The position numbers and the translations under genes were made by a program. The notes beneath the pieces are model-generated. The model worked only from the letters and a program-made list of their open reading frames with translations, had not been told where the DNA came from and searched no databases. From Hymenobacter aerilatus (GTDB lineage Bacteria > Bacteroidota > Bacteroidia > Cytophagales > Hymenobacteraceae): 64,000 nt of DNA. The stretch is taken from contig NZ_CP095053.1 of assembly GCF_022921095.1 (NCBI RefSeq), positions 4,692,501 to 4,756,500 on the forward strand. Direction: 5' to 3'. Below, piece by piece: positions 57,208 through 64,000 of this stretch. Position 1 is the stretch's first letter. Each line of letters opens with the position of its first letter.

Positions 57208-59505
57208 CTACTGTACCACCAGCCGCCGGGTGGTGCGCTGGCTAGCCAGGGTTTCGGCCTGCACCACGTACACGCCCGCGGCGCGGTCGTGCAGGTCGAG
57301 CTGGTGGGTGCGAGCAGCGCTGGCAGAGCGGTAGAGCAGGCGGCCCGTCACGTCGAACATTGACACGCGCACAGGGTCGGGGGATTCTAGGGTAGCCGTG
57401 CCACGAGCCGGATTGGGGTAGAGCTGCACGGCCGTGAGCAGGGTAGGGGCCGTGGGGGCGTCCGTGACTACCGTGCCGCGCATGGCGTAGGCCACTATGC
57501 CGCCACTTTCGAGGCCGATGAACAGCTCGGGGCGCTGGTCGCCGTTGAGGTCCGCCACGGCGGGCGCCAGGCGGCTGCGGGTACCCTGCCCTAGCCACGC
57601 TTGCTGATAGCGGCCCAGTAACTCGTTGTAGAACGTTTCGGAAAGCGGCGTGAAGGCGCCTTGCTGCGCCCGGTAGTTGGAAAACAGCCGGATGCGGCCG
57701 TCGCTGTCGGTTACCAGCAAATCGGGCTGGCCGTCGTTGTCGAAGTCGGCCACGGCGGGGTGCACGTTGTAGGGACGGTTGGTGAGCGGGGCTTCTCGCG
57801 GACTACGCAGCTGCCCAAAATCGGCATTCACCAGCGCAAATGCTTGGCTCAGGTTGGCTGCACCAGTGTTGCGGTAATAGCGTAAGCTGGTGGCGGCCTG
57901 GTCGTTGATGTTGGTGCCGATCAGCAGATCCAGGCGGCCGTCGCCGTCTACATCCGTAAAGCACGGCGCATCATCAATGTAGTTGGGTAGGTTCTGAATA
58001 ACCTGGGCCGTGGCGTTGTTGAACGCGGCTGGCTGCCCGGCCGGTGCGGTGTTCAGCAATACCCGCAGCTGACTGGTAGGCGCGGGCGTGCCGTTGGGGT
58101 TCATCGGAATCACCATCAGCGCCAAGTCGGGGCGGCCGTCTTGGTTAAGGTCCGTGAGCAGAGGCCGGATGCCAGCGTACCGCTGCATAGACAAGTTCAG
58201 GTAGTCCTTGGTCATCAGCTGAAACGTGGGCTGCGTGGCCGTGCCCACGTTGCGGTAATACGTCAGCGAAGCCCGGAAAAAGCCCTTGGCGCCGTTGCGG
58301 TTGGTGCTGCCCACCAGCATATCCAGCAGCCCGTCGCCGTCGATATCGGCAAAGGTAGGGGCGGCACCTTCGCCGGTGTCAATCATGCCGCGCTGCAAAA
58401 AGTCGTTTTGGCGGTAGGCAAAGTTAGGCACCGCGCCGGTGCTGGTGTTCTCATAAAACGCCACCGATTGCGTGGTGTTGATGGTGTCCTGATTATCGAA
58501 CACGCTGGGCGTCACCACCAAGTCGGGGCGGCCATCGAAGTTCACATCGAGGTGGTAGGCGGTAGGGAAGTTGGCGACGCGCACGGGTGTGGTGCCGCTG
58601 GGGAAGCTGGAGCTGAGGCTGGCACTGCTCATCAGGGCTTCCGATTTGGTGCCGTCGTTGCGCAGGCTCACCAGCTCAGCGCAGTAATCGCGCCCCACCA
58701 GAGCATCCTGGTCGCCGTCGCCGTCGAGGTCGAGCAGGGTAATGTTGTGGCCGCCCGTGTGGGCCGTACCTGCCGGGCGGCAGTAGGTGTTGTTGAAGGT
58801 GAACGAGGTGCAGGAAACCGCACACGAGGCAAAGCCGCCCCATTGCGGTGCTTCCAGTCGGAATTGCAGCCCCCCGCAGGGCTCGGGGCTGCTGTTGCGG
58901 TAGTACTGCACCACCGCGCTGTTCACGAAGTCAAAGGTGACGATGTCCAAGCGGCCGTCGCCGTCCACGTCCTGCAAGGCGGGCATGTTGTAGCCGCCGG
59001 GCAGGATGTTGCCCTGAAGCGTAGGGGTGTTGAAAAAGCTCAGCTGCTCACTTACCAGCTGAAAGTCGGGGCGGCCACCGCTGCCTGCCACGTTGCGATA
59101 CACGGCAATGTTACCACTCCGGGAGGTGAACAGGTCTGGGCGGCCGTCGCAGTCGTAGTCGCGCAGCAGCACCCAGTTCACGAGGGTGCTGGGAAACAGC
59201 GCCTCATATTCGGGGGCGTATTGGTAGCGGCGTCCCCCACCCGGGGCCGCCACGTTCAGAAACGTGAGCGAGCGGTTCGTGACGCGGTCGAACAGGTAAA
59301 GGTCAGGCTGCTGGTCGCCGTTCAGGTCGATGGCCGAAAACTGGGGCGAGTTCAGGCCGCCTACCCAGGCGTTGGGTAGGGTTTCGGTGCCGTGCACTAT
59401 TTTTACGAGGTCGGGCCGACTGACCAGGCCAAACGGCACATTGTTTTGGGCCGTGGCCACCAATGGACCCGCTATTACGAATAAGAAAAGTAAAAAACGG
59501 TTCAT
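57208..59505 (-). CDS. Secreted FG-GAP/VCBS-repeat protein with T9SS type A domain
   Basis: A 765-residue exported protein. The start at 59505 gives the signal peptide NRFLLFLFVIAGPLVATAQ. The body (about 25-690) is a series of FG-GAP-like repeats, each with a calcium-binding-type loop: AIDLNGDQQPDLYLFD, LRDYDCDGRPDLFTS, DVDGDGRLDIVTFD, DLDGDGDQDALVG, DIDGDGLLDMLVG, DLNQDGRPDLALM, DFDNDGQPDLLVTD and DLNGDQRPELFIGL. These should fold as one or two seven-bladed propellers. The C-terminal 70 residues are a type A sorting domain (TAVQLYPNPARGTATL ... AGVYVVQAE). It is probably surface-exposed or secreted, with a ligand- or matrix-binding role. It is upstream of the adhesin gene on the same strand but separated by a 340-base gap, so it may have its own terminator. 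Confidence 0.92.
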   Translation of the reverse strand: MNRFLLFLFVIAGPLVATAQNNVPFGLVSRPDLVKIVHGTETLPNAWVGGLNSPQFSAIDLNGDQQPDLYLFDRVTNRSLTFLNVAAPGGGRRYQYAPEYEALFPSTLVNWVLLRDYDCDGRPDLFTSRSGNIAVYRNVAGSGGRPDFQLVSEQLSFFNTPTLQGNILPGGYNMPALQDVDGDGRLDIVTFDFVNSAVVQYYRNSSPEPCGGLQFRLEAPQWGGFASCAVSCTSFTFNNTYCRPAGTAHTGGHNITLLDLDGDGDQDALVGRDYCAELVSLRNDGTKSEALMSSASLSSSFPSGTTPVRVANFPTAYHLDVNFDGRPDLVVTPSVFDNQDTINTTQSVAFYENTSTGAVPNFAYRQNDFLQRGMIDTGEGAAPTFADIDGDGLLDMLVGSTNRNGAKGFFRASLTYYRNVGTATQPTFQLMTKDYLNLSMQRYAGIRPLLTDLNQDGRPDLALMVIPMNPNGTPAPTSQLRVLLNTAPAGQPAAFNNATAQVIQNLPNYIDDAPCFTDVDGDGRLDLLIGTNINDQAATSLRYYRNTGAANLSQAFALVNADFGQLRSPREAPLTNRPYNVHPAVADFDNDGQPDLLVTDSDGRIRLFSNYRAQQGAFTPLSETFYNELLGRYQQAWLGQGTRSRLAPAVADLNGDQRPELFIGLESGGIVAYAMRGTVVTDAPTAPTLLTAVQLYPNPARGTATLESPDPVRVSMFDVTGRLLYRSASAARTHQLDLHDRAAGVYVVQAETLASQRTTRRLVVQ

Positions 59506-59565
59506 TGGCAGCTGTTTTAGTAGTTGCAACGCACAATCACGTCACGAAAGTACTTCACTAGGTTC

Positions 59566-60870
59566 ATGGTAGATACAGCGGCCCTCTACGCCCGGTTCCT
59601 TCAGTGCACCGCCGTCAGCACCGACTCGCGCCAGGCGCAAGACAATACCTTATTTTTTGCATTGAACGGTCCCAGCTTCCGGGGCCGCGACTTCGCCCCG
59701 CAGGCTCTAGCCCAGGGTGCCCGCCACGCCGTCGTCGACGATGCTGCTCTGGCTGCCCAGGACCCCGAGCACTATACCTACGCACCCGACCCGCTGTTGG
59801 CTTTGCAGGAGGTAGCGCAGTACCACCGCCAGCAACTACAGATTCCGGTGCTGGCCATCACGGGTTCCAACGGCAAAACCACTACGAAAGAGCTGATTAA
59901 CGCGGTACTGAGCCGACGCTACCGGGTACAATACACGCGCGGCAACCTCAACAACCACATCGGCGTGCCGCTCACGCTGCTCAGCATCCGGCCCGGGGAG
60001 CACGAGCTGGCCATTGTAGAAATGGGGGCCAACCATCAGGGCGAAATTGCGCAGCTCTGCGAGCTGGCCGCCCCTACCCATGGCCTGCTCACCAACATCG
60101 GCCGCGCCCACCTCGAAGGGTTTGGCGGCGCCGAGGGGGTAGCCAAGGGCAAAGGCGAGCTGCTGCTCTACCTGGCCGCGCACAATGGCACGGCTTTCAT
60201 AAACACCACGGACGCCAAAATTGTCGAGCGGGCCATTGGGGTAGACCGGCAGGTGTCCTACCCTGGTGCCAACGACTTGTACCCCGCTACACTGCTTCCC
60301 GGTCCCGATTCCGCCGTGCGTCTCCGCTTGTTCGACGGCACCGAGGTAACAGCCCAGATTACCGGCGACTACAACTTCCCCAACTTGGCCGCCGCCGCTG
60401 CCGTCGGTGCATATTTCGAGGTGCCTACCCCGGATATTGCCGCTGCTCTAGCTGCCTACGCGCCCACCAACAACCGCTCCCAGCTGGTGCAAACGGGTCG
60501 CAATGAAATAGTGCTCGACGCCTACAATGCCAACCCCAGCAGCATGGCCGCCGCCCTGCGCAGCTTCGCCGCCCGCCCTACCCAGGCTAGCGGTAAGGTG
60601 GTTATCCTGGGCGACATGTTTGAGCTAGGCGAGGAAAGCGCCGCCGAGCACGCTGAAATAGGTCATATACTTGCCGATCTACCTATCGACACAGTAATAG
60701 TGATTGGTCAGGAAATGAAGAATGCAGCACTAACGAATATTGCTGCAAAACACTTCGTCACCAAATCCGAAGCCGCCGACTGGCTGAAACAACAGCCGCT
60801 TCAGAATCAGCTGATTCTGATTAAAGGCTCGCGCGGTATGGGGCTGGAAACGCTGTTGGAGCTGGTGTAG
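59566..60870 (+). CDS. murF: UDP-N-acetylmuramoyl-tripeptide--D-alanyl-D-alanine ligase
   Basis: A 434-residue Mur ligase. It adds D-Ala-D-Ala to UDP-MurNAc-tripeptide in the cytoplasm, the last soluble step of peptidoglycan precursor synthesis. The MurF-type N domain begins at about 15 (STDSRQAQDNTLFFALNGPSFRGRDFAPQAL). The ATP loop is ITGSNGKTTTKE (98-109). MGANHQGEIAQLC and NIGRAHLEGFGG are the MurF signature segments, and GDYNFPNLAAAAAVG begins the C-terminal ligase part. AYNANPSSM and GDMFELG follow. The start at 59566 matches the conserved N-terminus; an upstream in-frame ATG would overlap the divergent gene's leader. Unlike in many genomes, no other mur genes are adjacent. It ends at palindrome 14. 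Confidence 0.95.
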   Translation: MVDTAALYARFLQCTAVSTDSRQAQDNTLFFALNGPSFRGRDFAPQALAQGARHAVVDDAALAAQDPEHYTYAPDPLLALQEVAQYHRQQLQIPVLAITGSNGKTTTKELINAVLSRRYRVQYTRGNLNNHIGVPLTLLSIRPGEHELAIVEMGANHQGEIAQLCELAAPTHGLLTNIGRAHLEGFGGAEGVAKGKGELLLYLAAHNGTAFINTTDAKIVERAIGVDRQVSYPGANDLYPATLLPGPDSAVRLRLFDGTEVTAQITGDYNFPNLAAAAAVGAYFEVPTPDIAAALAAYAPTNNRSQLVQTGRNEIVLDAYNANPSSMAAALRSFAARPTQASGKVVILGDMFELGEESAAEHAEIGHILADLPIDTVIVIGQEMKNAALTNIAAKHFVTKSEAADWLKQQPLQNQLILIKGSRGMGLETLLELV

Positions 60871-60983
60871 CTAGGACCCCACCCCCAGCCCCTCCCCTCC
60901 GAGAGGGGTGCCAGTCGCAAAACTAATGTGTCGTTGAACGCGCCCCTCTCCCGGAGGGGAGGGGCCGGGGGTGGGGTCCCCTA
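60868..60983. repeat. Palindrome 14, C-rich/G-rich arm family
   Basis: GGACCCCACCCCCAGCCCC with TCCCCTCCGAGAGGGG (60874-60907) is mirrored by CCCCTCTCCCGGAGGGGAGG and GGGGTGGGGTCC (to 60979), around a central A/T-rich loop. The layout matches the other palindromes, but the arm sequence is unrelated. The stop TAG of murF (60868) and the stop of the downstream minus-strand gene (60981-60983) lie at the two feet. Confidence 0.9.
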
Positions 60984-62063
60984 CTTCCCGATCTTCATCT
61001 TATACAGCCGAAACGGGTACTGCACCTTATCCTCGCCGTTGTTCCACTTGGGCGTTAGGTTGATTTGGGCAGCCGTGAGGTAGAGGTAGCCGTCGGGGCC
61101 GATGGCGAAGGTGTCGGGCCAATGTAGGCGCGGGTCCTGGGTCACGGTTTCGAGGTGGCCGGCGGGTGTCACGCGGCGCACGGCGTGGTTGGGCGAGTCG
61201 GTGAGGTAGACGTTGCCAGCCGCGTCGGCAATCATGCCGTGCGAAATGCCGGTTTCGCCTACCGTTTCCACATGTTGGGCTACCTGCTGCGTGTTCAGGC
61301 TGGCATCGCGCAGGTACTCGGTTTTGATGCGATAAAGCTTGGTCTGGTTGATGGCGCGGTAGTAGAAATACTCGAAATCGTGGGTCAGGGCAATGCCGTT
61401 GACGTTGCTGCTGAATGGCTTGCCAGTTTTGTCTTTCACTTCTTTGCCGTCGATGCGCAGCACGTAGCCCGGCTCGGCCATCGTCGATTTGTGGCCTTGC
61501 AGCACTAGGCGACTCTTGCCAGTTTTCAGGTCGAGCACCACGATGGCCGCCAGCTTAGGGTCGGAGAGGTAGGCAACCTGCCGGCGCGTGTCGATGCGCA
61601 CGTCGTTGAGGCCGCTCCGCTCGCGCGGAATGTCCTCGAAGCGGTAGACACGCTCCACCTGGTTGGTCTTTAGGTTGATTTTTAGAAGCTTAATGCCCGC
61701 AATCAACGGCGCCTCATCACCAGGATTCGATGGGTCCAATACCCACAAATTATCTTCCTGATCTACAAAAACCGTCTGCACGCTCACAAAGCGCGTGCGC
61801 GCTTGCAGAGAGTCCCATTGGTTCCACTCGGCGTTGGGGTAGGGGCGGCGCTGCCCGTTCACAATTTCCGCCACAGCGTAGTCGTAGTTCTTGTCCTTCT
61901 TTGGAAACGTCACGAAAATGCGTCCCTGCTGCGACACTGCTACCCCAATGGGCTGGTGCTTGCCAAACTCGGCCACTTGCAGCAGCGGCGTGCCAGTCGT
62001 TTGGGCCGCGGTAGGTAGGATGGACATAGCAAGGAGCAGCAGGAAAAGGATCGTTGATTTCAT
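60981..62063 (-). CDS. Major-royal-jelly/yellow-like protein
   Basis: A 360-residue exported protein. The ATG at 62063 starts the signal peptide KSTILFLLLLAMSILPTAAQ. The mature part resembles the MRJP/yellow family: QPIGVAVSQQGRIFVTFPK, NLWVLDPSNPGD, GLNDVRIDTRRQVAYLSD, VNGIALTHDFEYFYYRAI, ISHGMIADAAGNVYLTDSP and DPRLHWPDTFAIGPDGYLYLT mark the six propeller blades. In bacteria such proteins are probable sugar-lactone-binding or quinone-binding propellers with no fixed role. An upstream in-frame extension is rejected because it runs through palindrome 13. It converges on murF. Confidence 0.85.
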   Translation of the reverse strand: MKSTILFLLLLAMSILPTAAQTTGTPLLQVAEFGKHQPIGVAVSQQGRIFVTFPKKDKNYDYAVAEIVNGQRRPYPNAEWNQWDSLQARTRFVSVQTVFVDQEDNLWVLDPSNPGDEAPLIAGIKLLKINLKTNQVERVYRFEDIPRERSGLNDVRIDTRRQVAYLSDPKLAAIVVLDLKTGKSRLVLQGHKSTMAEPGYVLRIDGKEVKDKTGKPFSSNVNGIALTHDFEYFYYRAINQTKLYRIKTEYLRDASLNTQQVAQHVETVGETGISHGMIADAAGNVYLTDSPNHAVRRVTPAGHLETVTQDPRLHWPDTFAIGPDGYLYLTAAQINLTPKWNNGEDKVQYPFRLYKMKIGK

Positions 62064-62104
62064 GTATCGGAAGGTCAGGAGATCAGGAGAAGCAGTTTGT
62101 AACG

Positions 62105-62242
62105 CTGTCATCTTTTTCATTCTGTCATCCTGAGCAGCGCGAAGGACCTTCTCAGGTCGGAACGAGTCGTTAGTACGCCTGTCGTTCTGACGTGAGAAGG
62201 TCCTTCGCGCTGCTCAGGATGACAGAATGAAAAAGATGACAG
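62105..62242. repeat. Long palindrome 13, in a divergent promoter region
   Basis: Copy-specific arm CTGTCATCTTTTTCATTC (62105-62122) and core TGTCATCCTGAGCAGCGCG (62123 on), AAGGACCTTCTCAG, are mirrored exactly to 62242, around GAACGAGTCGTT...TACGCCTGTCGTTC. The outer arm itself starts with TGTCATC, so the first bases of the core are repeated. Unlike most copies it lies between divergent genes, about 40 bases before the MRJP-like start. Confidence 0.93.
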
Positions 62243-62370
62243 TAGCTGGTTTTCCCTACGGCGGCCTTTCTATCTGGGTTGATGCAAGCCGCGTTGCGCA
62301 ACCTTCAGCGTAGCAGCAGGGTAGGGAAGAAGCGCCCCTCCTTCCACTGTTCTGCTAACGCTGTATCTAA

Positions 62371-63402
62371 ATGCGCTTCCTCTTTCTACTACTGTCCTGC
62401 CTACCGCTGCTACCCGTATCAGCCACCGCTCAATCTTCGCCTAACCTTACCAAAGGCCGTATCGTGCGGCAAGACCCTAGCCTCGACCAACTCCTCGGCT
62501 CCGACGCGAAAATTGAAATCGTAGGCTCCGGCTTCGTGCACATCGAGGGCCCGCTGTGGGTGGCCGACAGCAGTATGCTCCTATTTTCGGATACTAAGTC
62601 GCGTACGATTTACCGCTGGTCGGAGCAGAAAGGATTATCGAAATTCTTGGAAAACAGCGGCTACACTGGCCGCATGCCCTATGGCGAGGAGCCGGGTAGC
62701 AATGGCCTGGCATTGGACGGAAAAGGCAACCTGCTGCTCTGCCAGCACGGCGACCGGCGCATCGCCATGCTACCCCTCTCCCAGAAAAGCGGCCTGCTCA
62801 CCCTCACCGACCGCTACGACGGCAAGCGCTACAATAGCCCCAACGACGTGCTGGCCCACCCCACCAACGGCGCCATCTACTTCACCGACCCGCCCTTCGG
62901 CCTACCCCAACAAGAAAAAGACCCCCTCCGCGAGATTTCCGTGAGTGGCGTCTATCGGCGCGATGCCAAGGGTAGGATAACGCAGGAAGTCACGGACCTG
63001 TCGAAACCCAACGGCTTGGCTTTCACCGCCGATGGCCGCACGCTCTACGTCTCTAACGCCGACTCGCTTCGCCCCGTGATCATGCAGTACGACGTGCGCA
63101 GTAACGGCAAGCTCAGCAACGGCCGCGTGTTTTTCGACATGGCTACCCTACCCAAAGTGCGCCCCAAGGAACTACCCGATGGCCTGAAGGTAGACCAAGC
63201 CGGCAACGTATATGCCACCGGCCCCGGCGGCGTCTCCATCCTCTCGCCGGCAGGCAAGCTGCTCGGCACCCTCGACCCCGGCGAGGTGGCCGCCAACTGC
63301 GCCTGGGGCGACGACGGCCGCACGCTCTACATCACCGCCAACACGTTCCTATGCCGCATCAAAACCAAAGCGCAGGGTGTGGTGACACGGAAGAAAAACT
63401 AA
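62371..63402 (+). CDS. Exported SMP-30/gluconolactonase-like protein
   Basis: A 343-residue exported protein with signal peptide RFLFLLLSCLPLLPVSATAQ. The six-bladed propeller has the SMP-30 landmarks: GPLWVADSSMLLFSDTK (first metal Glu region FVHIEGPLW), YGEEPGSNGLALDGKGNLLLCQHGDRRI, NSPNDVLAHPTNGAIYFTDPPFG (Asn and metal Asp), KPNGLAFTADGRTLYVSNADS (second Asn/Asp set) and DGLKVDQAGNVYATGPGGV. Such enzymes hydrolyse sugar lactones with a divalent metal; here it should be periplasmic. An adjacent MRJP-like propeller on the other strand suggests an envelope carbohydrate or lactone theme, which is inference. It converges on cutC with palindrome 15 between. Confidence 0.93.
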   Translation: MRFLFLLLSCLPLLPVSATAQSSPNLTKGRIVRQDPSLDQLLGSDAKIEIVGSGFVHIEGPLWVADSSMLLFSDTKSRTIYRWSEQKGLSKFLENSGYTGRMPYGEEPGSNGLALDGKGNLLLCQHGDRRIAMLPLSQKSGLLTLTDRYDGKRYNSPNDVLAHPTNGAIYFTDPPFGLPQQEKDPLREISVSGVYRRDAKGRITQEVTDLSKPNGLAFTADGRTLYVSNADSLRPVIMQYDVRSNGKLSNGRVFFDMATLPKVRPKELPDGLKVDQAGNVYATGPGGVSILSPAGKLLGTLDPGEVAANCAWGDDGRTLYITANTFLCRIKTKAQGVVTRKKN

Positions 63403-63409
63403 AACTAGT

Positions 63410-63584
63410 CTAGTTCCCCTCCTTTTTGAAGGAGGGGTGCCCGCAGGGCGGGGTGGTAAAACCGTTAGAACGGCAACTAGAACTAGAAGCTAAGAAGTAA
63501 AGAGATTAATTCTACCTATATCGTTCAACGAATTTTACCACCCCGCCCTGCGGGCACCCCTCCTTCAAAAAAGAGGGGAACTAG
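63410..63584. repeat. Palindrome 15, AGTTCCCCTCC arm family
   Basis: CTAGTTCCCCTC (63410) with TTGAAGGAGGGGTGCCCGC and AGGGCGGGGTGGTAAAAC (to about 63472) is mirrored by TTTTACCACCCCGCCCTGC, GGGCACCCCTCCTTCAA and GAGGGGAACTAG (63533-63584). The centre is AT-rich and not conserved. The right-hand outer sequence continues with AGCTTCTAGCTCTAGCTC before the cutC stop. Convergent location. Confidence 0.92.
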
Positions 63585-63600
63585 CTTCTAGCTCTAGCTC

Positions 63601-64000
63601 CTAATTTTTAGCCTCTAATAACCCCACCAACTCCCGCACCAGTCCGGCATCTGTCTGCCAGTGCGTCGTGTCAAACTCGTTCGGCTGTGGGGGTAGGGGA
63701 ATCAGTTTTTTGGCGCTGGTGTGAAACTCCGTGGCGCCCGTAGCTGCCGCTAGAGGCAGGAGATTATCGGCGTGGATGCCGGCGCCTGGCTGTATGCTGA
63801 TGCGGCCGGCTGCTTGTGCCACCAACGCCGCCAATTGCTGCTGGCCGGCCTCGGCAGAAGTGGCGCCTCCCGAGGTCAGGATACGCGCACAGCCTAGCTC
63901 GATAATCTCCTCCAAGGCCTGCGCCTGGTCTTGGCACACGTCGAAGGCACGATGGAAGGTGACCTGCATGGGGCGTGCCAGCTCTATCAGCGTGCGACAG
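63601..64000 (-). CDS. cutC: Copper homeostasis protein CutC, 3' part (cut by window edge)
   Basis: About 133 residues of a CutC-family protein are visible, and the frame stays open past base 64,000 with the expected upstream residues (LIELARP before MQVTFHRAFD). Family segments: TFHRAFDVCQDQAQALEEI, GCARILTSGGATSAEAGQQQLAAL, ISIQPGAGIHADNLLPL and EFHTSAKK. CutC is a TIM-barrel protein originally linked to copper tolerance in E. coli, later considered a possible hydrolase-like fold; its true role is uncertain. The full protein is usually about 240-250 residues, so roughly half is present. It ends next to palindrome 15. Confidence 0.92.
   Translation of the reverse strand, partial: CRTLIELARPMQVTFHRAFDVCQDQAQALEEIIELGCARILTSGGATSAEAGQQQLAALVAQAAGRISIQPGAGIHADNLLPLAAATGATEFHTSAKKLIPLPPQPNEFDTTHWQTDAGLVRELVGLLEAKN

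Noticed and set aside
58141..59379. A 412-codon open frame on the plus strand, antisense to the FG-GAP protein gene
   Set aside because: It is a GC-rich antisense shadow with low-complexity Val/Gly/Ala composition and no family resemblance; the minus-strand gene has clear repeats and a sorting domain.

Overview
The window looks like chromosomal DNA of a GC-rich member of the Bacteroidota, most likely Hymenobacter or a close relative (inference). The grounds are four proteins with type IX secretion (T9SS) sorting signals, a PorP/SprF partner protein, promoter words of the TAnnTTTG type, no clear Shine-Dalgarno sites, and roughly 60% GC coding sequence. There is no rRNA operon, CRISPR array, intact insertion sequence or prophage. 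One tRNA-Arg(CCT) is present.

Layout. 1-12,050: partial SDR, PAP2/sphingomyelin-synthase-like membrane protein, M20 amidohydrolase, ATP-grasp ligase, SDR, secreted thermolysin-like protease, outer-membrane and TPR proteins, esterase, copper-chaperone-like protein and pncB. 12,050-12,830: a structured leader or small-RNA candidate upstream of pncB, then tRNA-Arg. 12,960-15,544: a cyclase-like DUF2652 protein facing an HD-PycTM membrane protein. 15,822-21,153: a giant phosphatase / kinase-like / barrel fusion and a beta-barrel protein. 21,336-29,825: ppk1-sixA, a T9SS protein, hflX, cytochrome c and a lipase-like lipoprotein. 29,965-34,637: glycosyltransferase and rfbC, a molybdoenzyme with its flavin reductase, a DsbA-like protein and a YdeI-like protein. 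34,838-46,865: a gluzincin-propeller-barrel fusion, a Thr/Gly-repeat secreted protein, aldo-keto reductase, an MG2-plug protein, lipoproteins, an exosortase-like protein lacking its Cys and His, and a fasciclin protein. 47,094-49,121: aminotransferase plus omega-amidase. 49,140-50,420: an AT-rich island. 50,423-59,505: PorP/SprF, a giant adhesin with ten 93-residue repeats, and an FG-GAP surface protein. 59,566-64,000: murF, two six-bladed-propeller proteins and partial cutC.

The most striking non-coding feature is a set of fifteen long intergenic palindromes. Eight of them fill the gap between convergent genes. Eleven share, fully or in diverged form, the arm TGTCATCCTGAGC...GAAGGACCTT around a loop with GAACGA/TCGTT words; two have a GTCATGCTGAGCG arm, and three others have unrelated arms or partial resemblance. 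In several copies the symmetry continues outwards into sequence unique to that copy, in places up to or past the stop codons of neighbouring genes. A second genome-scale signal is strong enrichment of CTACC/GGTAG on both strands.

Working together: secreted and outer-membrane functions dominate. The adhesin and PorP/SprF form a T9SS surface module. PPK1 with SixA, the aminotransferase with omega-amidase, and the molybdoenzyme with its reductase are compact two-gene units. All family assignments were made by reading motifs, without database searches.
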